This document shows positions 1 to 9,794 of a stretch of 64,000 bases of DNA, piece by piece. Position 1 is the stretch's first letter; each line of letters starts with the position of its first letter. This stretch comes from an uncultured Alphaproteobacteria bacterium (GTDB taxonomy: Bacteria > Pseudomonadota > Alphaproteobacteria > Rhizobiales > Aestuariivirgaceae). The notes below the pieces were generated by a model. The model did no database searches. It worked only from the letters and a program-made list of their open reading frames with translations, and was not told where the DNA came from. The stretch is from positions 115,414 through 179,413 of the forward strand of contig CALMWF010000041.1 in the NCBI GenBank assembly GCA_937873445.1, read 5' to 3'. A program made the translations under genes and the position numbers.

Positions 1-1818
1 TATGCCGGCCGGCCGTTCTTTTCTTCGGCGCTGGCGGCGCTGCGCCATGGCCGGGTCAACATGGATGTGCCCATTTCGCTGGGCGTTCTCTTGGCCACCG
101 TCATGTCTCTCTATGAGACACTGCATCATGCCGAACATGCCTTCTTCGATGCGGCGGTAACGCTGCTGTTCTTCCTGCTGGCGGGCCGCACCCTCGACCA
201 CATGATGCGGGCCAAGGCGCGCTCGGCCATTTCCAACCTCACCCTGCTCATGCCGCAGGCCGCCACCATTGTGGAAAACGGTATGGCCCGCATCGTTCCC
301 GCCGCCGCGCTGAAGCAGGACATGACCCTGCTGGTGGCAGTGGGCGAACGCCTGGCTGCCGATGGCGTGGTGGTGCAGGGCGTGTCGGAACTGGACCGGT
401 CGGTGGTAACGGGTGAATCGGTGCCCGAACTGGTGCAGCCCGGCACCGAGGTTCAGTCCGGCACCATGAACCTGTCAGCACCGCTGACAGTGCGCATCAC
501 CGCCGCCGGCCAGGACACCTTCATTGCCGAACTCATGAGCCTCATGGCGGTGGCCGAACAGTCGCAGTCGCACTATGTGCAACTGGCCGACCGTCTGGCC
601 AGACACTACGCCCCGACCGTGCATACCGTGGCGGGCGCCACCCTGCTGGGCTGGCTTGCCTATAGCCACAACTGGCACACGGCGCTGATGAACGCCATCG
701 CCGTTCTCATCATCACCTGTCCCTGTGCGCTTGGCCTGGCCGTACCGGCGGTGCAGGTGGTGGCCACGGGGCTTTTGTTCCGGCGCGGCATCATGGTGAA
801 GGACGGTGCGGTTCTGGAAAAACTGTCCCTGGTGGATACGGTGGTGTTCGACAAGACAGGCACCCTCACGCTTGGCCAGCCGGTGCTGCTGGACGGGCGT
901 GACGTTGCCCCCCGCGCCATGGCCCTGGCCGCGGGCCTCGCCCAGCACAGCCGCCACCCGCTGTCGCGGGCCGTGCTGCGCGCCGCCACCGAGGCGGGCA
1001 TTGCGCCAGCAGCCGTCAGCGCCATGCAGGAGATGCCCGGCTGCGGCCTGGAGGCACAGGTCGAAGGCAAAACCGTCCGCCTCGGCAACCGCCTGTGGTG
1101 CGGCCTTGGCGAAGCGCCCGATGCGCCCGGCATGGAATTTGCGCTGACGGAAAACGGCGCCCTCATCCACATCTTCAGCTTTGAGGACGAATTGCGCCCC
1201 GGTGCCGCCGCCGCCGTGTCCCGGCTCAAGGCGGCAGACCTCAGGGTTGTGCTGCTCTCGGGTGACCGGCCCGCCGCCGTGGCGCGGCTTGCCGGCCTGC
1301 TCGGCATTGACGACTATCATGCCCGCCAGACCCCGCAGGACAAGCTCGCGCGCGTGGCCGCGCTTCAGGCTGAGGGCCGCAAGGTGCTGATGGTGGGCGA
1401 CGGCATCAATGATGCACCGGCACTGGCGGCCGGCTTCACCTCCATGGCCCCGGCCAGCGCCTCCGATGTTGGCCGCGTTGCCGCCGACACGGTGTTTCTG
1501 GGCCACTCGCTGCTGGCCGTGTCGGATGCCCGCGCCCTGGCGGTGAAGGCACAGAAAACCGTGAAGACCAATTTCCTCCTGGCCCTGGTCTATAATGCCC
1601 TTGCCGTTCCCATTGCTGTGTTGGGCTTTGTGACACCCTTGATTGCCGCCGTCGCCATGTCCACATCATCCATATTGGTGGTGGCCAATGCCCTGCTTCT
1701 GGGCTGGCGGGCGCCACTGTCCATTCCCCTGCCTGCGGCCCCCAGGCCGCCGGTGGGCCACAAACCGGAGGATGATTCTATGATGCCGCTCAACGCACCG
1801 CCGCAGGCTGCCGAATGA
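1..1818 (+). CDS. fixI: Cation-transporting P-type ATPase, FixI/CcoI type (5' end outside window)
   Basis: The reading frame is open from base 1, so the N-terminal metal-binding domain and first helices lie outside the window; about 605 codons are visible. It shows the P1B ATPase hallmarks in order: the intramembrane CPC motif within TCPCALGL, the phosphorylation motif DKTGTLT, and the hinge GDGINDAPAL. The family pumps Cu(I) across the inner membrane; the FixI/CcoI branch supplies copper for cbb3-type cytochrome oxidase assembly. The FixI rather than CopA assignment rests on the next gene, a FixS/CcoS protein whose ATG overlaps this stop by 4 nt. The rest of the fix/cco cluster is probably upstream, outside the window. 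A generic copper exporter is the alternative. Confidence 0.88.
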   Translation, partial: YAGRPFFSSALAALRHGRVNMDVPISLGVLLATVMSLYETLHHAEHAFFDAAVTLLFFLLAGRTLDHMMRAKARSAISNLTLLMPQAATIVENGMARIVPAAALKQDMTLLVAVGERLAADGVVVQGVSELDRSVVTGESVPELVQPGTEVQSGTMNLSAPLTVRITAAGQDTFIAELMSLMAVAEQSQSHYVQLADRLARHYAPTVHTVAGATLLGWLAYSHNWHTALMNAIAVLIITCPCALGLAVPAVQVVATGLLFRRGIMVKDGAVLEKLSLVDTVVFDKTGTLTLGQPVLLDGRDVAPRAMALAAGLAQHSRHPLSRAVLRAATEAGIAPAAVSAMQEMPGCGLEAQVEGKTVRLGNRLWCGLGEAPDAPGMEFALTENGALIHIFSFEDELRPGAAAAVSRLKAADLRVVLLSGDRPAAVARLAGLLGIDDYHARQTPQDKLARVAALQAEGRKVLMVGDGINDAPALAAGFTSMAPASASDVGRVAADTVFLGHSLLAVSDARALAVKAQKTVKTNFLLALVYNALAVPIAVLGFVTPLIAAVAMSTSSILVVANALLLGWRAPLSIPLPAAPRPPVGHKPEDDSMMPLNAPPQAAE

Positions 1819-2000
1819 ACACGCTGGTTTTTCTCATCCCCATTGCCCTGCTGCTGGGCGCGGTCTGGCTGGGGGCCTTCATGTGGTCGCTGAAATCCGG
1901 CCAGTATGATGATCTTGAAGGTGCGGCCTGGCGCATCCTGAACGATGATGACAAGCCGCTGCCGCCGCCGGACAAGGACGACAGGTCACGCAAGTCCTGA
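1815..2000 (+). CDS. fixS: cbb3-type cytochrome oxidase assembly protein FixS/CcoS
   Basis: A 61-residue protein with one N-terminal transmembrane helix (residues 3-26), then the family signature WSLKSGQYDDLEG and an acidic, proline-rich tail. This matches CcoS/FixS, a small single-span protein needed to place heme and copper cofactors in the catalytic subunit of cbb3 oxidase. The ATG lies inside the end of fixI (ATGA overlap), implying translational coupling. About 90 bp of non-coding sequence without a clear terminator separates it from the MFS gene. Confidence 0.9.
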   Translation: MNTLVFLIPIALLLGAVWLGAFMWSLKSGQYDDLEGAAWRILNDDDKPLPPPDKDDRSRKS

Positions 2001-2088
2001 GGGCAGGTCCACCGCCGGGCTGCTGCTGGCCCTTGCATGACCTGACAAATTCCGCGAATCCTGACGTCATGACACCACCGGCCGGCAC

Positions 2089-3336
2089 ATGACGGATCAC
2101 GCGTCCCATTCCCTCACCACCATTCTCAGGGCGCTGGTGCCCTTTGCCGGCGCCTATGTGCTGTCCTACACCTTGCGCACGGTGAATGCCGTGGTGGCGC
2201 CCGATCTGGTCGCCGACTTCGCCCTCAGCGCCGGTGAACTGGGCCTGCTCACCTCGGCCTATCTCCTGTCCTTCGCGCTGTTCCAGCTGCCGCTGGGTGT
2301 GCTGCTCGACCGCTATGGCGCGCGCCGGGTGCAAAGCCTGCTCATTCTCGTGGCGGCCTCCGGCATTTTCCTGTTTGCCGCCGCGCCGGACTTTCTCACC
2401 CTGGTCATCGCCCGCGCCCTCATCGGCCTCGGCTTCTCGGCGGGTCTGATGGCCAGCCTCAAATCCTCCTCCGACTGGGTGGCGCCGCAACGGCGCGCCT
2501 TCGTCAACAGCCTGTTTCTGGCCGCCGGCGGCCTGGGCGTGGTGGTGGCCACCAAGCCCACCGCCCTCATGGCCCAGGCCTGGGGCTGGCGCGGGGCCTT
2601 CATGGTGCTGGGGGCGCTGTGCATCGCCGTTGCCGCCGTCATCTTCACCGTGGTGCCCGCACGCCCCGGTGAAGGCAGGGCCGCCGCCCCTCTGGGGGAA
2701 CAGGTTGCCCAGCTGGTGGCCATATTGAAACTGCCGCTGTTCTGGCGCATCGCCCCGCTGACCGGGCTTTCCACCGGCGTGTCCATGGCCATCATCACCC
2801 TGTGGAGCGGGCCGTGGCTGCGCGATGTCCTTGGTCTTACGCGCCAGGCTGTGGCCAATCACCTGTTTCTCATGGCCCTGGCCTTTGTGGCGGGCAATGT
2901 GCTGGTGGGTGTGGTCGCCGACCGGCTGCAGCGCCGGGGCTTTGGCATCATGGCCATCATGCTCGGCGTCCTGTCGCTCTACATGGCGGGCCTGCTGGTG
3001 CTGACCCTGCAGGTGAAGGCGCTGGCCCTGCCGGCACTCATGCTCATGGCGGGCACCGGCCAGTCGGGCTTTCTCGCCTTTCCGTGGTTTGCCGCGCGGG
3101 TGGGGCCGGGGCTGGCCGGCCGTTCCAACGCCACCATCAACTTCATCATGTTCATGGTGGCATTTGCCGCCCAGGCCCTCATCGGCGTCATCATCGGCCG
3201 CTTTCCGCCCACCGCCACCGGCTATGCGGCAGAGGGTTACGGCCTCGCCTATGGTCTGTTTCTGGGGGCCCAGATCATTGCTCTGCTGTGGTATCTCGCC
3301 GCTCCCAAAAGACTGACAGAGGATTCCCAATCATGA
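2089..3336 (+). CDS. MFS transporter, 12 predicted transmembrane helices
   Basis: A 415-residue polytopic protein with the two-halves layout of the major facilitator superfamily. The loop after helix 2 carries a DRYGARR motif (family consensus GxxxDRxGRR) and a second copy, VADRLQRRG, appears after helix 8. The closest style is the nitrate/nitrite-porter-like or general MFS group in which a short N-terminus runs straight into helix 1. The substrate cannot be read from sequence. Its stop overlaps the start of the asparaginase gene (ATGA at 3333-3336), so the two are probably co-transcribed; import of an amino acid or amide is a reasonable guess but only an inference. Confidence 0.85.
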   Translation: MTDHASHSLTTILRALVPFAGAYVLSYTLRTVNAVVAPDLVADFALSAGELGLLTSAYLLSFALFQLPLGVLLDRYGARRVQSLLILVAASGIFLFAAAPDFLTLVIARALIGLGFSAGLMASLKSSSDWVAPQRRAFVNSLFLAAGGLGVVVATKPTALMAQAWGWRGAFMVLGALCIAVAAVIFTVVPARPGEGRAAAPLGEQVAQLVAILKLPLFWRIAPLTGLSTGVSMAIITLWSGPWLRDVLGLTRQAVANHLFLMALAFVAGNVLVGVVADRLQRRGFGIMAIMLGVLSLYMAGLLVLTLQVKALALPALMLMAGTGQSGFLAFPWFAARVGPGLAGRSNATINFIMFMVAFAAQALIGVIIGRFPPTATGYAAEGYGLAYGLFLGAQIIALLWYLAAPKRLTEDSQS

Positions 3337-4316
3337 TCAATCCCGTCATCGCCGAAGTCACCCGCGGCGGCATTGTCGAAAGCCGCCACCGCGGCGCCGT
3401 GGCCGTGGTGGATGGCACGGGCCGCATCGTTCTGGCGCTGGGTGATGTGAAGGCGGCGGTTTTTCCCCGTTCGGCCATCAAGGCCTTCCAGTGTCTGCCG
3501 GTGATTGACAGCGGTGCCGCCGACCGCTTCGGCTTCACCGATGAGGATATTGCGCTCTGCTGTTCTTCGCACAATGGCGAGGCCGAACATGTGCGCGTGG
3601 CCCGCGCCATGCTGAACAAGTGCGGCGCCAGTGAGGCTCATTACGAATGTGGCGCCCACTGGCCGCTGAACGAGGCCGCCCACCACGCGCTGGTGCGCCA
3701 GGCGCCGGAACCCGCACAGGTGCACAACAACTGCTCCGGCAAGCATGCGGGCATGCTGGCGCTGGCCCGGCAGCTGGGCGCCGATCCGCTGGGCTATGTC
3801 CAGCGCGACCATCCCGTGCAGCGCGCCATTGCTGCCGCCATGGGCAAAATCTGCGACATCGACCTTGATGCCGCGCCCTGGGGCGTGGACGGCTGCTCGG
3901 TGCCCACCTGGGCCATGCCGCTGTCCAGCATGGCGCTGGGTTTTGCCCGGCTGGCCGCGCCCGCTAACGCCGCCGGAAGCCGGATCATTGCCGCCGTGCG
4001 CGCCCACCCCTTCATGGTGGCAGGCAGCGGCCGCTTTGACACCGAGGTGATGCAGGCTGTGCCCCGCCTGTTCTGCAAGGTGGGGGCCGAGGGGGTTTAT
4101 GGCGCCGCCATTCCCCATGCCGGTCTGGGTCTGGCGCTGAAGGTGGATGACGGTCAGGGCAGGGGGGCCGAAGTGGCGCTGGCCGAAACCCTGCTCAAGC
4201 TCGATTGCTGGACAGCGGACGAACGCCGCCTGCTGACGGGCTTCAGCCACCATCCCCTGGCCAACTGGCGCAAGATCGCGGTGGGCGAGGTGCGCGGCGT
4301 TGCCGCCTCACCATGA
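3333..4316 (+). CDS. L-asparaginase II family protein (Rhizobium AsnA type)
   Basis: A 327-residue protein beginning INPVIAEVTRGGIVESRHRG and carrying SAIKAFQCLP, CSSHNGE, NNCSGKHAGML and DGCSVPTWA. These are signatures of the Rhizobium etli type II asparaginase family (Pfam Asparaginase_II), a Zn-dependent cytoplasmic enzyme unrelated to the E. coli AnsA/AnsB fold. The predicted reaction is L-asparagine to aspartate plus ammonia. The ATG at 3333 is chosen because it overlaps the MFS stop and gives the family N-terminus; the frame is open further upstream but there it only shadows the MFS gene. It converges with the beta-helix gene, one base apart. Confidence 0.88.
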   Translation: MINPVIAEVTRGGIVESRHRGAVAVVDGTGRIVLALGDVKAAVFPRSAIKAFQCLPVIDSGAADRFGFTDEDIALCCSSHNGEAEHVRVARAMLNKCGASEAHYECGAHWPLNEAAHHALVRQAPEPAQVHNNCSGKHAGMLALARQLGADPLGYVQRDHPVQRAIAAAMGKICDIDLDAAPWGVDGCSVPTWAMPLSSMALGFARLAAPANAAGSRIIAAVRAHPFMVAGSGRFDTEVMQAVPRLFCKVGAEGVYGAAIPHAGLGLALKVDDGQGRGAEVALAETLLKLDCWTADERRLLTGFSHHPLANWRKIAVGEVRGVAASP

Positions 4317-4317
4317 A

Positions 4318-5601
4318 TTATGAGACGTGATTGTTGCTGACGGTGATGTGGGCCGGAGGGCTTGCCCCCTTCGTGCCCAGATCGCCGGTCTTCGGCGTGT
4401 CATGGTCAAAGCCGGAAATGGCCGTCCTGGCCCCGGTGATGGTGTTGTCGCTGATAATCACCCGGCCCGCCCCTTCCGTCACCGAGGCAGTAATTCCCCA
4501 GGGGCAGTCCTTCACCGTGTTGGCGCTGATGGTGACATTGCGGCAATAGGGGCCCCAGCCGGCATTGATGCCGAAGTCACGTGTCCCTTCCACCACATTG
4601 CCGGTGATCAGCGTATCGGCTTCGGCCGAAATGGCGCCGCCGGTTTTGGCGCCCGTGGCCTGCTCTCCCCGCACCTTGCGAATGAGATTGCCCGACACCA
4701 CCGCCAGCCGGCCGCCTTCGCGGAAATTGGTGATCGAGATGCCAAATGCCACATCCTCGATGAGATTGTTGCTCACCACCGCGCCCTGATATTCAAATTC
4801 GCAGTAGATCGTCACCTCGCCCATGCGGCTGATGGAATTGGCAATGATCTGGCAGTCGTCGCCGGAATTGTTGCGCACGGCGGAAAAGGCGCAGTCGGTG
4901 ATGCGGTTGTTGGCCACCATGACACTGCCGGCCTTGTAGACATTGATGCCGTTGCCGTTCTGGCCGTCGCCGCCGGCATTGGCGGCAATGCGCTGCACGA
5001 TGTTGCCCAGAACCTGGCTGCCGTCCTGACCCTTGGCCTCGCGCCAGATCTGAATACCGTTGTTGCCGATGTCCTCCAGCCGGTTGGCCGTCACCTGCAG
5101 GCCGCCCGTGGCATTCAGGCTGAAAATGCCGGTCTGCTCCTGATGGCGAAAATGGCAGTTGCTCACCGCCCCCGAACTGTCGCGGAAGGAAATGCCGTTG
5201 CCGCCGCCCAGAAAGCCGCAGTGGTCCACCGTCACGCCGGTTGAGTCCCCCACCGTCACCAGATCTCCCTGCAGCCCCGCCTTGCTGAAGGTGATGCCCG
5301 ACAGCATCACCGATTTGGCGCCGGTGATGCGCAGAACGGCAGAATTGCCGCTGGTGCGCAGAACCGTCTTGCCCGCAGCGCCGGTCAGGCTCACGGGCTT
5401 GGTGATGTCCAGCATGTCGACCAGAAACGTGCCCGCCCCCAGCCGCACCTCGCCACCCTTGGCCTGGGCAGCGTCGAGGGCGCGTTGCAGGCGCTCCTGC
5501 ACATTGCCGCCAATGGCCTCAATGGTATCGGCTGCCGCCGCCACGGGGGCAAGCGGCAGGCTGGCGGCAGCGGTCAGCATCATCCGCCGGGACAGGGTCA
5601 T
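4318..5601 (-). CDS. Tat-exported right-handed beta-helix repeat protein (TIGR03808-like)
   Basis: A 427-residue protein with a twin-arginine signal (LSRRMMLTAAAS, then a hydrophobic stretch ending AAAADT). After a pectate-lyase-like N-terminal cap come many degenerate repeats with spaced NNxI, GNxV and VSNNLI units, typical of parallel beta-helix proteins and pectin lyase-like folds. Start at 5601 is preceded by a GGGAG ribosome site; the frame extends further upstream but without export signal logic. The resemblance is to the rhizobial twin-arginine-translocated repeat family of unknown function. No catalytic residues could be assigned, so polysaccharide binding or cleavage is only a possibility. 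Confidence 0.8.
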   Translation of the reverse strand: MTLSRRMMLTAAASLPLAPVAAAADTIEAIGGNVQERLQRALDAAQAKGGEVRLGAGTFLVDMLDITKPVSLTGAAGKTVLRTSGNSAVLRITGAKSVMLSGITFSKAGLQGDLVTVGDSTGVTVDHCGFLGGGNGISFRDSSGAVSNCHFRHQEQTGIFSLNATGGLQVTANRLEDIGNNGIQIWREAKGQDGSQVLGNIVQRIAANAGGDGQNGNGINVYKAGSVMVANNRITDCAFSAVRNNSGDDCQIIANSISRMGEVTIYCEFEYQGAVVSNNLIEDVAFGISITNFREGGRLAVVSGNLIRKVRGEQATGAKTGGAISAEADTLITGNVVEGTRDFGINAGWGPYCRNVTISANTVKDCPWGITASVTEGAGRVIISDNTITGARTAISGFDHDTPKTGDLGTKGASPPAHITVSNNHVS

Positions 5602-5769
5602 GCTGGTCTCCCTTCGGTTGCGGGCCTGTCGTTGGAAACCCGGAAGTTGACAGGCCGGCCCGCCATCGCAAAGCAAAATCTGGTAACGGTGTAAACGCCG
5701 CGCCGCCCTCTGCCTCACGCCTGCTGCGCCAAAACACCACGGCGATCCCCCTGCGGCGATGACGCGCAT

Positions 5770-5783
5770 TTGATTTGGATCAA
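5770..5783 (+). promoter_or_regulatory. FNR/FixK-type box upstream of a small membrane protein gene
   Basis: The sequence TTGAT-TTGG-ATCAA is a perfect inverted repeat matching the FNR/FixK/Anr consensus TTGAT-N4-ATCAA. Its centre lies about 57 bp before the ATG at 5834; a class II arrangement (centre at -41.5) would place the transcription start near 5818. This fits the fixI-fixS genes at the left of the window, but binding is inferred from sequence only. Confidence 0.7.
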
Positions 5784-5833
5784 CGAAGACTCGCAATGTG
5801 TGATCCAGCATGCCGCAATTCGAGGAGGCTTTA

Positions 5834-6043
5834 ATGGGCAACATCGGCAAACTGACGGCTATTCTCTATCCCCTGATCGGCACCACTCTGGCGGGCATTC
5901 TGTTCACCGTCGGTCTGGCCACACCGTCCATGGCCAACAACAAGACCATGTTGATCGGTCTTGCGGCTCTGGGCTTTGCGGTCTCGCTGCCGTTCTCCTG
6001 GTGGGTCGCCAAGAAGGTTTCGGCGCTGACCAAGAACCGCTGA
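5834..6043 (+). CDS. Small two-helix inner-membrane protein, unknown function
   Basis: A 69-residue protein with two predicted transmembrane segments (about residues 7-27 and 37-56) joined by a short polar loop, ending in a basic tail. An excellent GAGGAGG ribosome site at 5823-5829 selects the ATG at 5834 over the in-frame ATG at 5810. It resembles short alphaproteobacterial membrane proteins of unknown function, some of which are misannotated as CTP synthetase. It stands alone between an FNR/FixK-type box and a hairpin terminator, so it looks like a monocistronic gene induced at low oxygen. A role in respiration or membrane adaptation is inference. Confidence 0.75.
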   Translation: MGNIGKLTAILYPLIGTTLAGILFTVGLATPSMANNKTMLIGLAALGFAVSLPFSWWVAKKVSALTKNR

Positions 6044-6160
6044 GATCCGGTCCGTCCCGGCCGATGAGGCAATGCATCGGCGCGGGCGCGGCGGACTGAG
6101 CAGGCCAAACCGGCCCCGCCCTGTGGCGGGGGGGTGCCTGTCAGTGCTGCTGAACGATTG

Positions 6161-6190
6161 CCGCTCCCATCCGGGGGCGGTTTTCTTTTC
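6161..6190 (+). terminator. Rho-independent terminator after the small membrane protein gene
   Basis: An 8-bp GC-rich stem (CCGCTCCC with GGGGGCGG, one G-T pair, loop ATCC) is followed directly by TTTTCTTTT. It lies about 120 bp after the stop at 6043. On the minus strand no T-tract follows, so it does not serve the mutase genes. Confidence 0.8.
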
Positions 6191-6253
6191 ATGCGGCCTT
6201 GCCGCTCGTGGCGGGCAGGCAACAGGCTGGCGACTCAGCGCCCCGTGGCAGCG

Positions 6254-8404
6254 TCAGCCGACCGGCGGCTGGGCATAACCCAGATGGGCCTCAAGCCGGT
6301 CCAGCACACTGTCGGCAGCGTCGGGAATGGCCGTGCCGGGCGGAAACACCGCCGCCGCCCCCATGGCCAGCAGCGGCTCCACATCCTGCGGCGGAATGAC
6401 CCCGCCCACCACCACCATGATGTGGCCCTTGCCCGCCCTGTCCAGGGCGGCCTTCAGCAGCGGCATATGGGCCAGGTGCCCGGCGGTGAGGGTTGAAACG
6501 CCCACCACATGCACGCCCTCGGCAATGGCCCGCTCGGCCACTTCCTCCGGCGTGGCAAAGAGCGGCCCGATGACCACCTCAAAGCCCAGGTCGGCAAAGG
6601 CCGAGGCAATCACCTTCTGGCCGCGGTCGTGGCCGTCCTGGCCGATCTTGGCCACGAGAATGCGGGGCGCCTTGCCCTCATGCTCGGCAAAGGCCTGCAC
6701 CTTGTTCTTGGTCTCGGTGATGCGGGCAATGTCGAGGGAGGTTGCCTCATAGACACCCTTCACCGCCTTGATCTCGGCCACATGGCGGCTCCACACCTTT
6801 TCCAGCGCAGCGGAAATCTCGCCCACCGTGGCCTTGGCGCGGGCCGCATCCACGGCGGCGGCCAGCAGATTGCCCTCGCCCGATGAGGCCACCCTGGACA
6901 GTGCCTCAAGCTTCGCCGCCACGTCGGTGCCGTCGCGCTCGGCCTTCAGCCGGGTCAGCTTTTCAATCTGGCGGGCGCGCACGGCGGAATTGTCGACCTT
7001 GAGAATGTCGATCTCCGGCTCGTGGGCGGCGAGATATTTGTTGACCCCCACCACCGTCTGCTCGCCGGAGTCGATGCGCGCCTGGGTGCGGGCGGCCGCC
7101 TCCTCGATGCGCAGCTTGGGCACGCCGGATTCAATGGCCTGGGCCATGCCGCCCAGTTTTTCCACCTCGGCGATGTGGGCGCGCGCCCGCGCCGCCAGAT
7201 CAGCCGTCAGCCGCTCCACGAAATAGCTGCCGCCCCACGGGTCGATGACGCGGGCCGTGCCTGCCTCCTGCTGCAGCAGCAATTGCGTGTTGCGGGCAAT
7301 GCGGGCCGAGAAATCGGTGGGCAGGGCCAGCGCCTCATCCAGCGAATTGGTGTGCAGGGACTGTGTGCCGCCCTGGGTGGCGGCCATGGCCTCGATCATG
7401 GTGCGCGTCACATTGTTGAACACATCCTGCGCGGCCAGCGACCAGCCGGAGGTCTGGCAATGGGTGCGCAGCGCCAGCGAGCGTTCATCCTTCGGGTTGA
7501 AGCGGCTCATCAGTTCGGCCCAGATCATCCGGCCCGCCCGCATCTTGGCCACTTCCATGAAGAAGTTCATGCCGATCGCCCAGAAGAAGGAAAGGCGCGG
7601 CGCGAACTTGTCGATGGCCAGACCCGCCTCCACCCCTGCCTTGGCATATTCATAGCCATCGGCCAGCGTATAGGCGAGTTCGAGGTCGGCGGTCGCTCCC
7701 GCCTCCTGCATGTGATAGCCGGAAATGGAAATGGAGTTGAACTTCGGCATGTGGGCCGAGGTGTATTTGAAGATGTCGGAGATGATCCGCATGGAGGCCT
7801 TGGGCGGATAGATGTAGGTGTTCCGCACCATGAATTCCTTCAGAATGTCGTTCTGAATGGTGCCGGCGAGCTTCTCCGGCGCCACGCCCTGTTCCTCGCC
7901 CGCCACAATGTAGAGCGCCATCACCGGCAGAACGGCCCCGTTCATGGTCATGGACACGGTCATCTGGTCGAGCGGAATGCCATCAAACAGGGTGCGCATG
8001 TCATAGATGGAATCGATGGCCACCCCGGCCATGCCCACGTCACCGGCCACACGCGGATGATCCGAGTCATAACCGCGGTGAGTGGCAAGGTCGAAGGCGA
8101 TGGACAGGCCCATCTGCCCGGCGGCCAGATTGCGCCGGTAGAAGGCGTTGGAATCCTCCGCCGTGGAAAACCCGGCATATTGCCGGATGGTCCAGGGCTG
8201 GGTGGTATACATGGTGGGGTAGGGGCCGCGCAGATAGGGCACAATGCCGGGATAGTGCTGGGCAAGGTCAAGCCCCTGCACATCCTCCGCCGTGTAGAAG
8301 CTCTTGACGTCGAGGCCTTCGGGCGTGCGCCACAGATCCCGCGATCCTCCGTTCACGGAGGAAGCGGCAAAGGCGATGCGCGAGAAATCCGGAATGCGGG
8401 TCAT
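6254..8404 (-). CDS. scpA: Methylmalonyl-CoA mutase, large (catalytic) subunit
   Basis: A 716-residue cytoplasmic protein of normal family length. The N-terminal TIM barrel carries the substrate-channel sequences [18 protein letters not shown] and [16 protein letters not shown]. The C-terminal B12-binding domain has the base-off motif DGHDRG (within GQDGHDRG) and later GGVIPPQD. It isomerises (R)-methylmalonyl-CoA to succinyl-CoA using adenosylcobalamin, at the end of propionyl-CoA catabolism. The small-subunit gene ends 3 nt before its start, so the pair forms one operon transcribed leftward. Other names in use are mutB and bhbA. Confidence 0.96.
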   Translation of the reverse strand: MTRIPDFSRIAFAASSVNGGSRDLWRTPEGLDVKSFYTAEDVQGLDLAQHYPGIVPYLRGPYPTMYTTQPWTIRQYAGFSTAEDSNAFYRRNLAAGQMGLSIAFDLATHRGYDSDHPRVAGDVGMAGVAIDSIYDMRTLFDGIPLDQMTVSMTMNGAVLPVMALYIVAGEEQGVAPEKLAGTIQNDILKEFMVRNTYIYPPKASMRIISDIFKYTSAHMPKFNSISISGYHMQEAGATADLELAYTLADGYEYAKAGVEAGLAIDKFAPRLSFFWAIGMNFFMEVAKMRAGRMIWAELMSRFNPKDERSLALRTHCQTSGWSLAAQDVFNNVTRTMIEAMAATQGGTQSLHTNSLDEALALPTDFSARIARNTQLLLQQEAGTARVIDPWGGSYFVERLTADLAARARAHIAEVEKLGGMAQAIESGVPKLRIEEAAARTQARIDSGEQTVVGVNKYLAAHEPEIDILKVDNSAVRARQIEKLTRLKAERDGTDVAAKLEALSRVASSGEGNLLAAAVDAARAKATVGEISAALEKVWSRHVAEIKAVKGVYEATSLDIARITETKNKVQAFAEHEGKAPRILVAKIGQDGHDRGQKVIASAFADLGFEVVIGPLFATPEEVAERAIAEGVHVVGVSTLTAGHLAHMPLLKAALDRAGKGHIMVVVGGVIPPQDVEPLLAMGAAAVFPPGTAIPDAADSVLDRLEAHLGYAQPPVG

Positions 8405-8407
8405 GGT

Positions 8408-9592
8408 TCAGGCCTCCACTTCCGGGCTGTATTCATCCTTGAGCCGGTAGGCCGTGGTGCCCACCGTGGGCAGGCTCGTTGCGGCATCGGGCCGGGGTTT
8501 GGGCCGCCTTCCCGTCTCCGCCGCCTGAAACACGCCCCAGGCCTTCTCGCACAATTGCGCGGTGAGGTCTTCAATGACGCCTGCGCCCGCCGCCGGGTCA
8601 TCCACCCGCCACAGCTCGGATTCCTCCAGCAGCACGTTCTGGACATTGCGCGCCACCCGCCGGGCAAAGCTGTTGGGCAGCCCCTGCGCTTGGGAAAAGG
8701 GCAGCACGGTGAAGGACGACGCCCCGCCCAGCCCCGCGCCGAACACCGCCGCCGTGGCGCGCAGAATATTGGTGTGCGGGTCCAGCGTTGCCATCATCCG
8801 CCACGAGGTTTCGCCATGCAGCGCCAGCGCTGCGGCCGGCAGTTTGGCCGCCTCCAGCACCCTGGCCCAGAGCAGCCGTGCCGCCCGGAACTTGGCCAGC
8901 GTCAGGAACATGTCCTGATCCGCCGCCAGCACCATGGACACGGCCCTGGCCAGATCATCATCACCAAGATTTTCCAGAGACCGGAGATGACGGACACCCT
9001 CGGCCAGCGCCACGCCCAGTTCCTCCGCCGCCGTCAGGCCCTGTTCATGGGCGGCGCGGCCATCGGCCACCATAAAGGGTCCGGCAAAACCCTGCTTCAT
9101 CAGCGCCGCCACCGGCCCCGCTTCAGTCAGACCGAAATGAACCGCAAGCCGGGCCGGATCGAGCGGCTGTTTATCGATGTGGCGGGCGAGAGCCACCGCC
9201 GCCGCGCTGGACCCCTCCAGCCGCAGGCTGGTGGCATGCAGCGGCAGGCCATGCAGCGCCGCCGTCAGATCGGTGAGCGCCAGACCGGCACCGCGCGCCG
9301 TGGCGGCATCCGCCATCACCAGCACCACGCCGTTCACACCATTGCCGATGTCGTCCCGCGCCTGGGCATTGGCCACCGCCGGGGCGGGCGCGTCCATGCG
9401 GGCGAAAATCTCCCACGGCCCGTGCAGCGGGCGCACCGCCCGCGGGGCCCCCGTGACCGGCGCGTAAAGCGGCTGGCGGATCACGCCGTCCGCCATGGTG
9501 CTCACCAGCTTCTCGGTGAAGTCCGCGCCCTTCAGCACGCCCTCCACCTTCTTCAGCCATTGCGCTTCGGTTGCCGGGGAAAATGTGGTCAT
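8408..9592 (-). CDS. mutA: Methylmalonyl-CoA mutase, small subunit
   Basis: A 394-residue protein homologous to the mutase barrel but lacking an obvious cobalamin-binding DxHxxG motif, as expected for the non-catalytic small subunit; it is shorter than many MutA proteins. Recognisable elements include LDPHTNILRATAAVFGAG and an AxRxARNVQNVLLEES helix shared with the large chain. It lies directly upstream of the large subunit on the minus strand with a 3-nt gap, supporting an alpha-beta heterodimer. It is divergent from the HerA-like gene across about 200 bp in which no strong promoter motif was recognised. Confidence 0.9.
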   Translation of the reverse strand: MTTFSPATEAQWLKKVEGVLKGADFTEKLVSTMADGVIRQPLYAPVTGAPRAVRPLHGPWEIFARMDAPAPAVANAQARDDIGNGVNGVVLVMADAATARGAGLALTDLTAALHGLPLHATSLRLEGSSAAAVALARHIDKQPLDPARLAVHFGLTEAGPVAALMKQGFAGPFMVADGRAAHEQGLTAAEELGVALAEGVRHLRSLENLGDDDLARAVSMVLAADQDMFLTLAKFRAARLLWARVLEAAKLPAAALALHGETSWRMMATLDPHTNILRATAAVFGAGLGGASSFTVLPFSQAQGLPNSFARRVARNVQNVLLEESELWRVDDPAAGAGVIEDLTAQLCEKAWGVFQAAETGRRPKPRPDAATSLPTVGTTAYRLKDEYSPEVEA

Positions 9593-9794
9593 GGTGTCAA
9601 TCCTGTCTGCCGGTCTTCCTTGGCCCCCGGACCGGAACGGGGCAAGCCGACGATGGTTGAATCCATGCGCCGGACGAGGGTCCCATCCGCCCCATCCGCA
9701 GGGCGGAATGCCGCCCCGTTTCCGCCATCCGGCCCTTGCTTTTCGCCCCCTGCGCTATAAGTGTCAGGGCCAGCCGTCAAGCAGGGATTCCGCC

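Noticed and set aside
1879..3330. Long minus-strand frame opposite the MFS gene
   Set aside because: Its composition is His/Gln/Gly-rich shadow sequence and the plus strand encodes a convincing 12-helix transporter.
7022..9760. A 912-codon open frame on the plus strand opposite the mutase genes
   Set aside because: It is antisense to two clearly conserved genes, shows low-complexity His/Gly/Arg-rich sequence and no domain; high-GC genomes produce such frames by codon bias.
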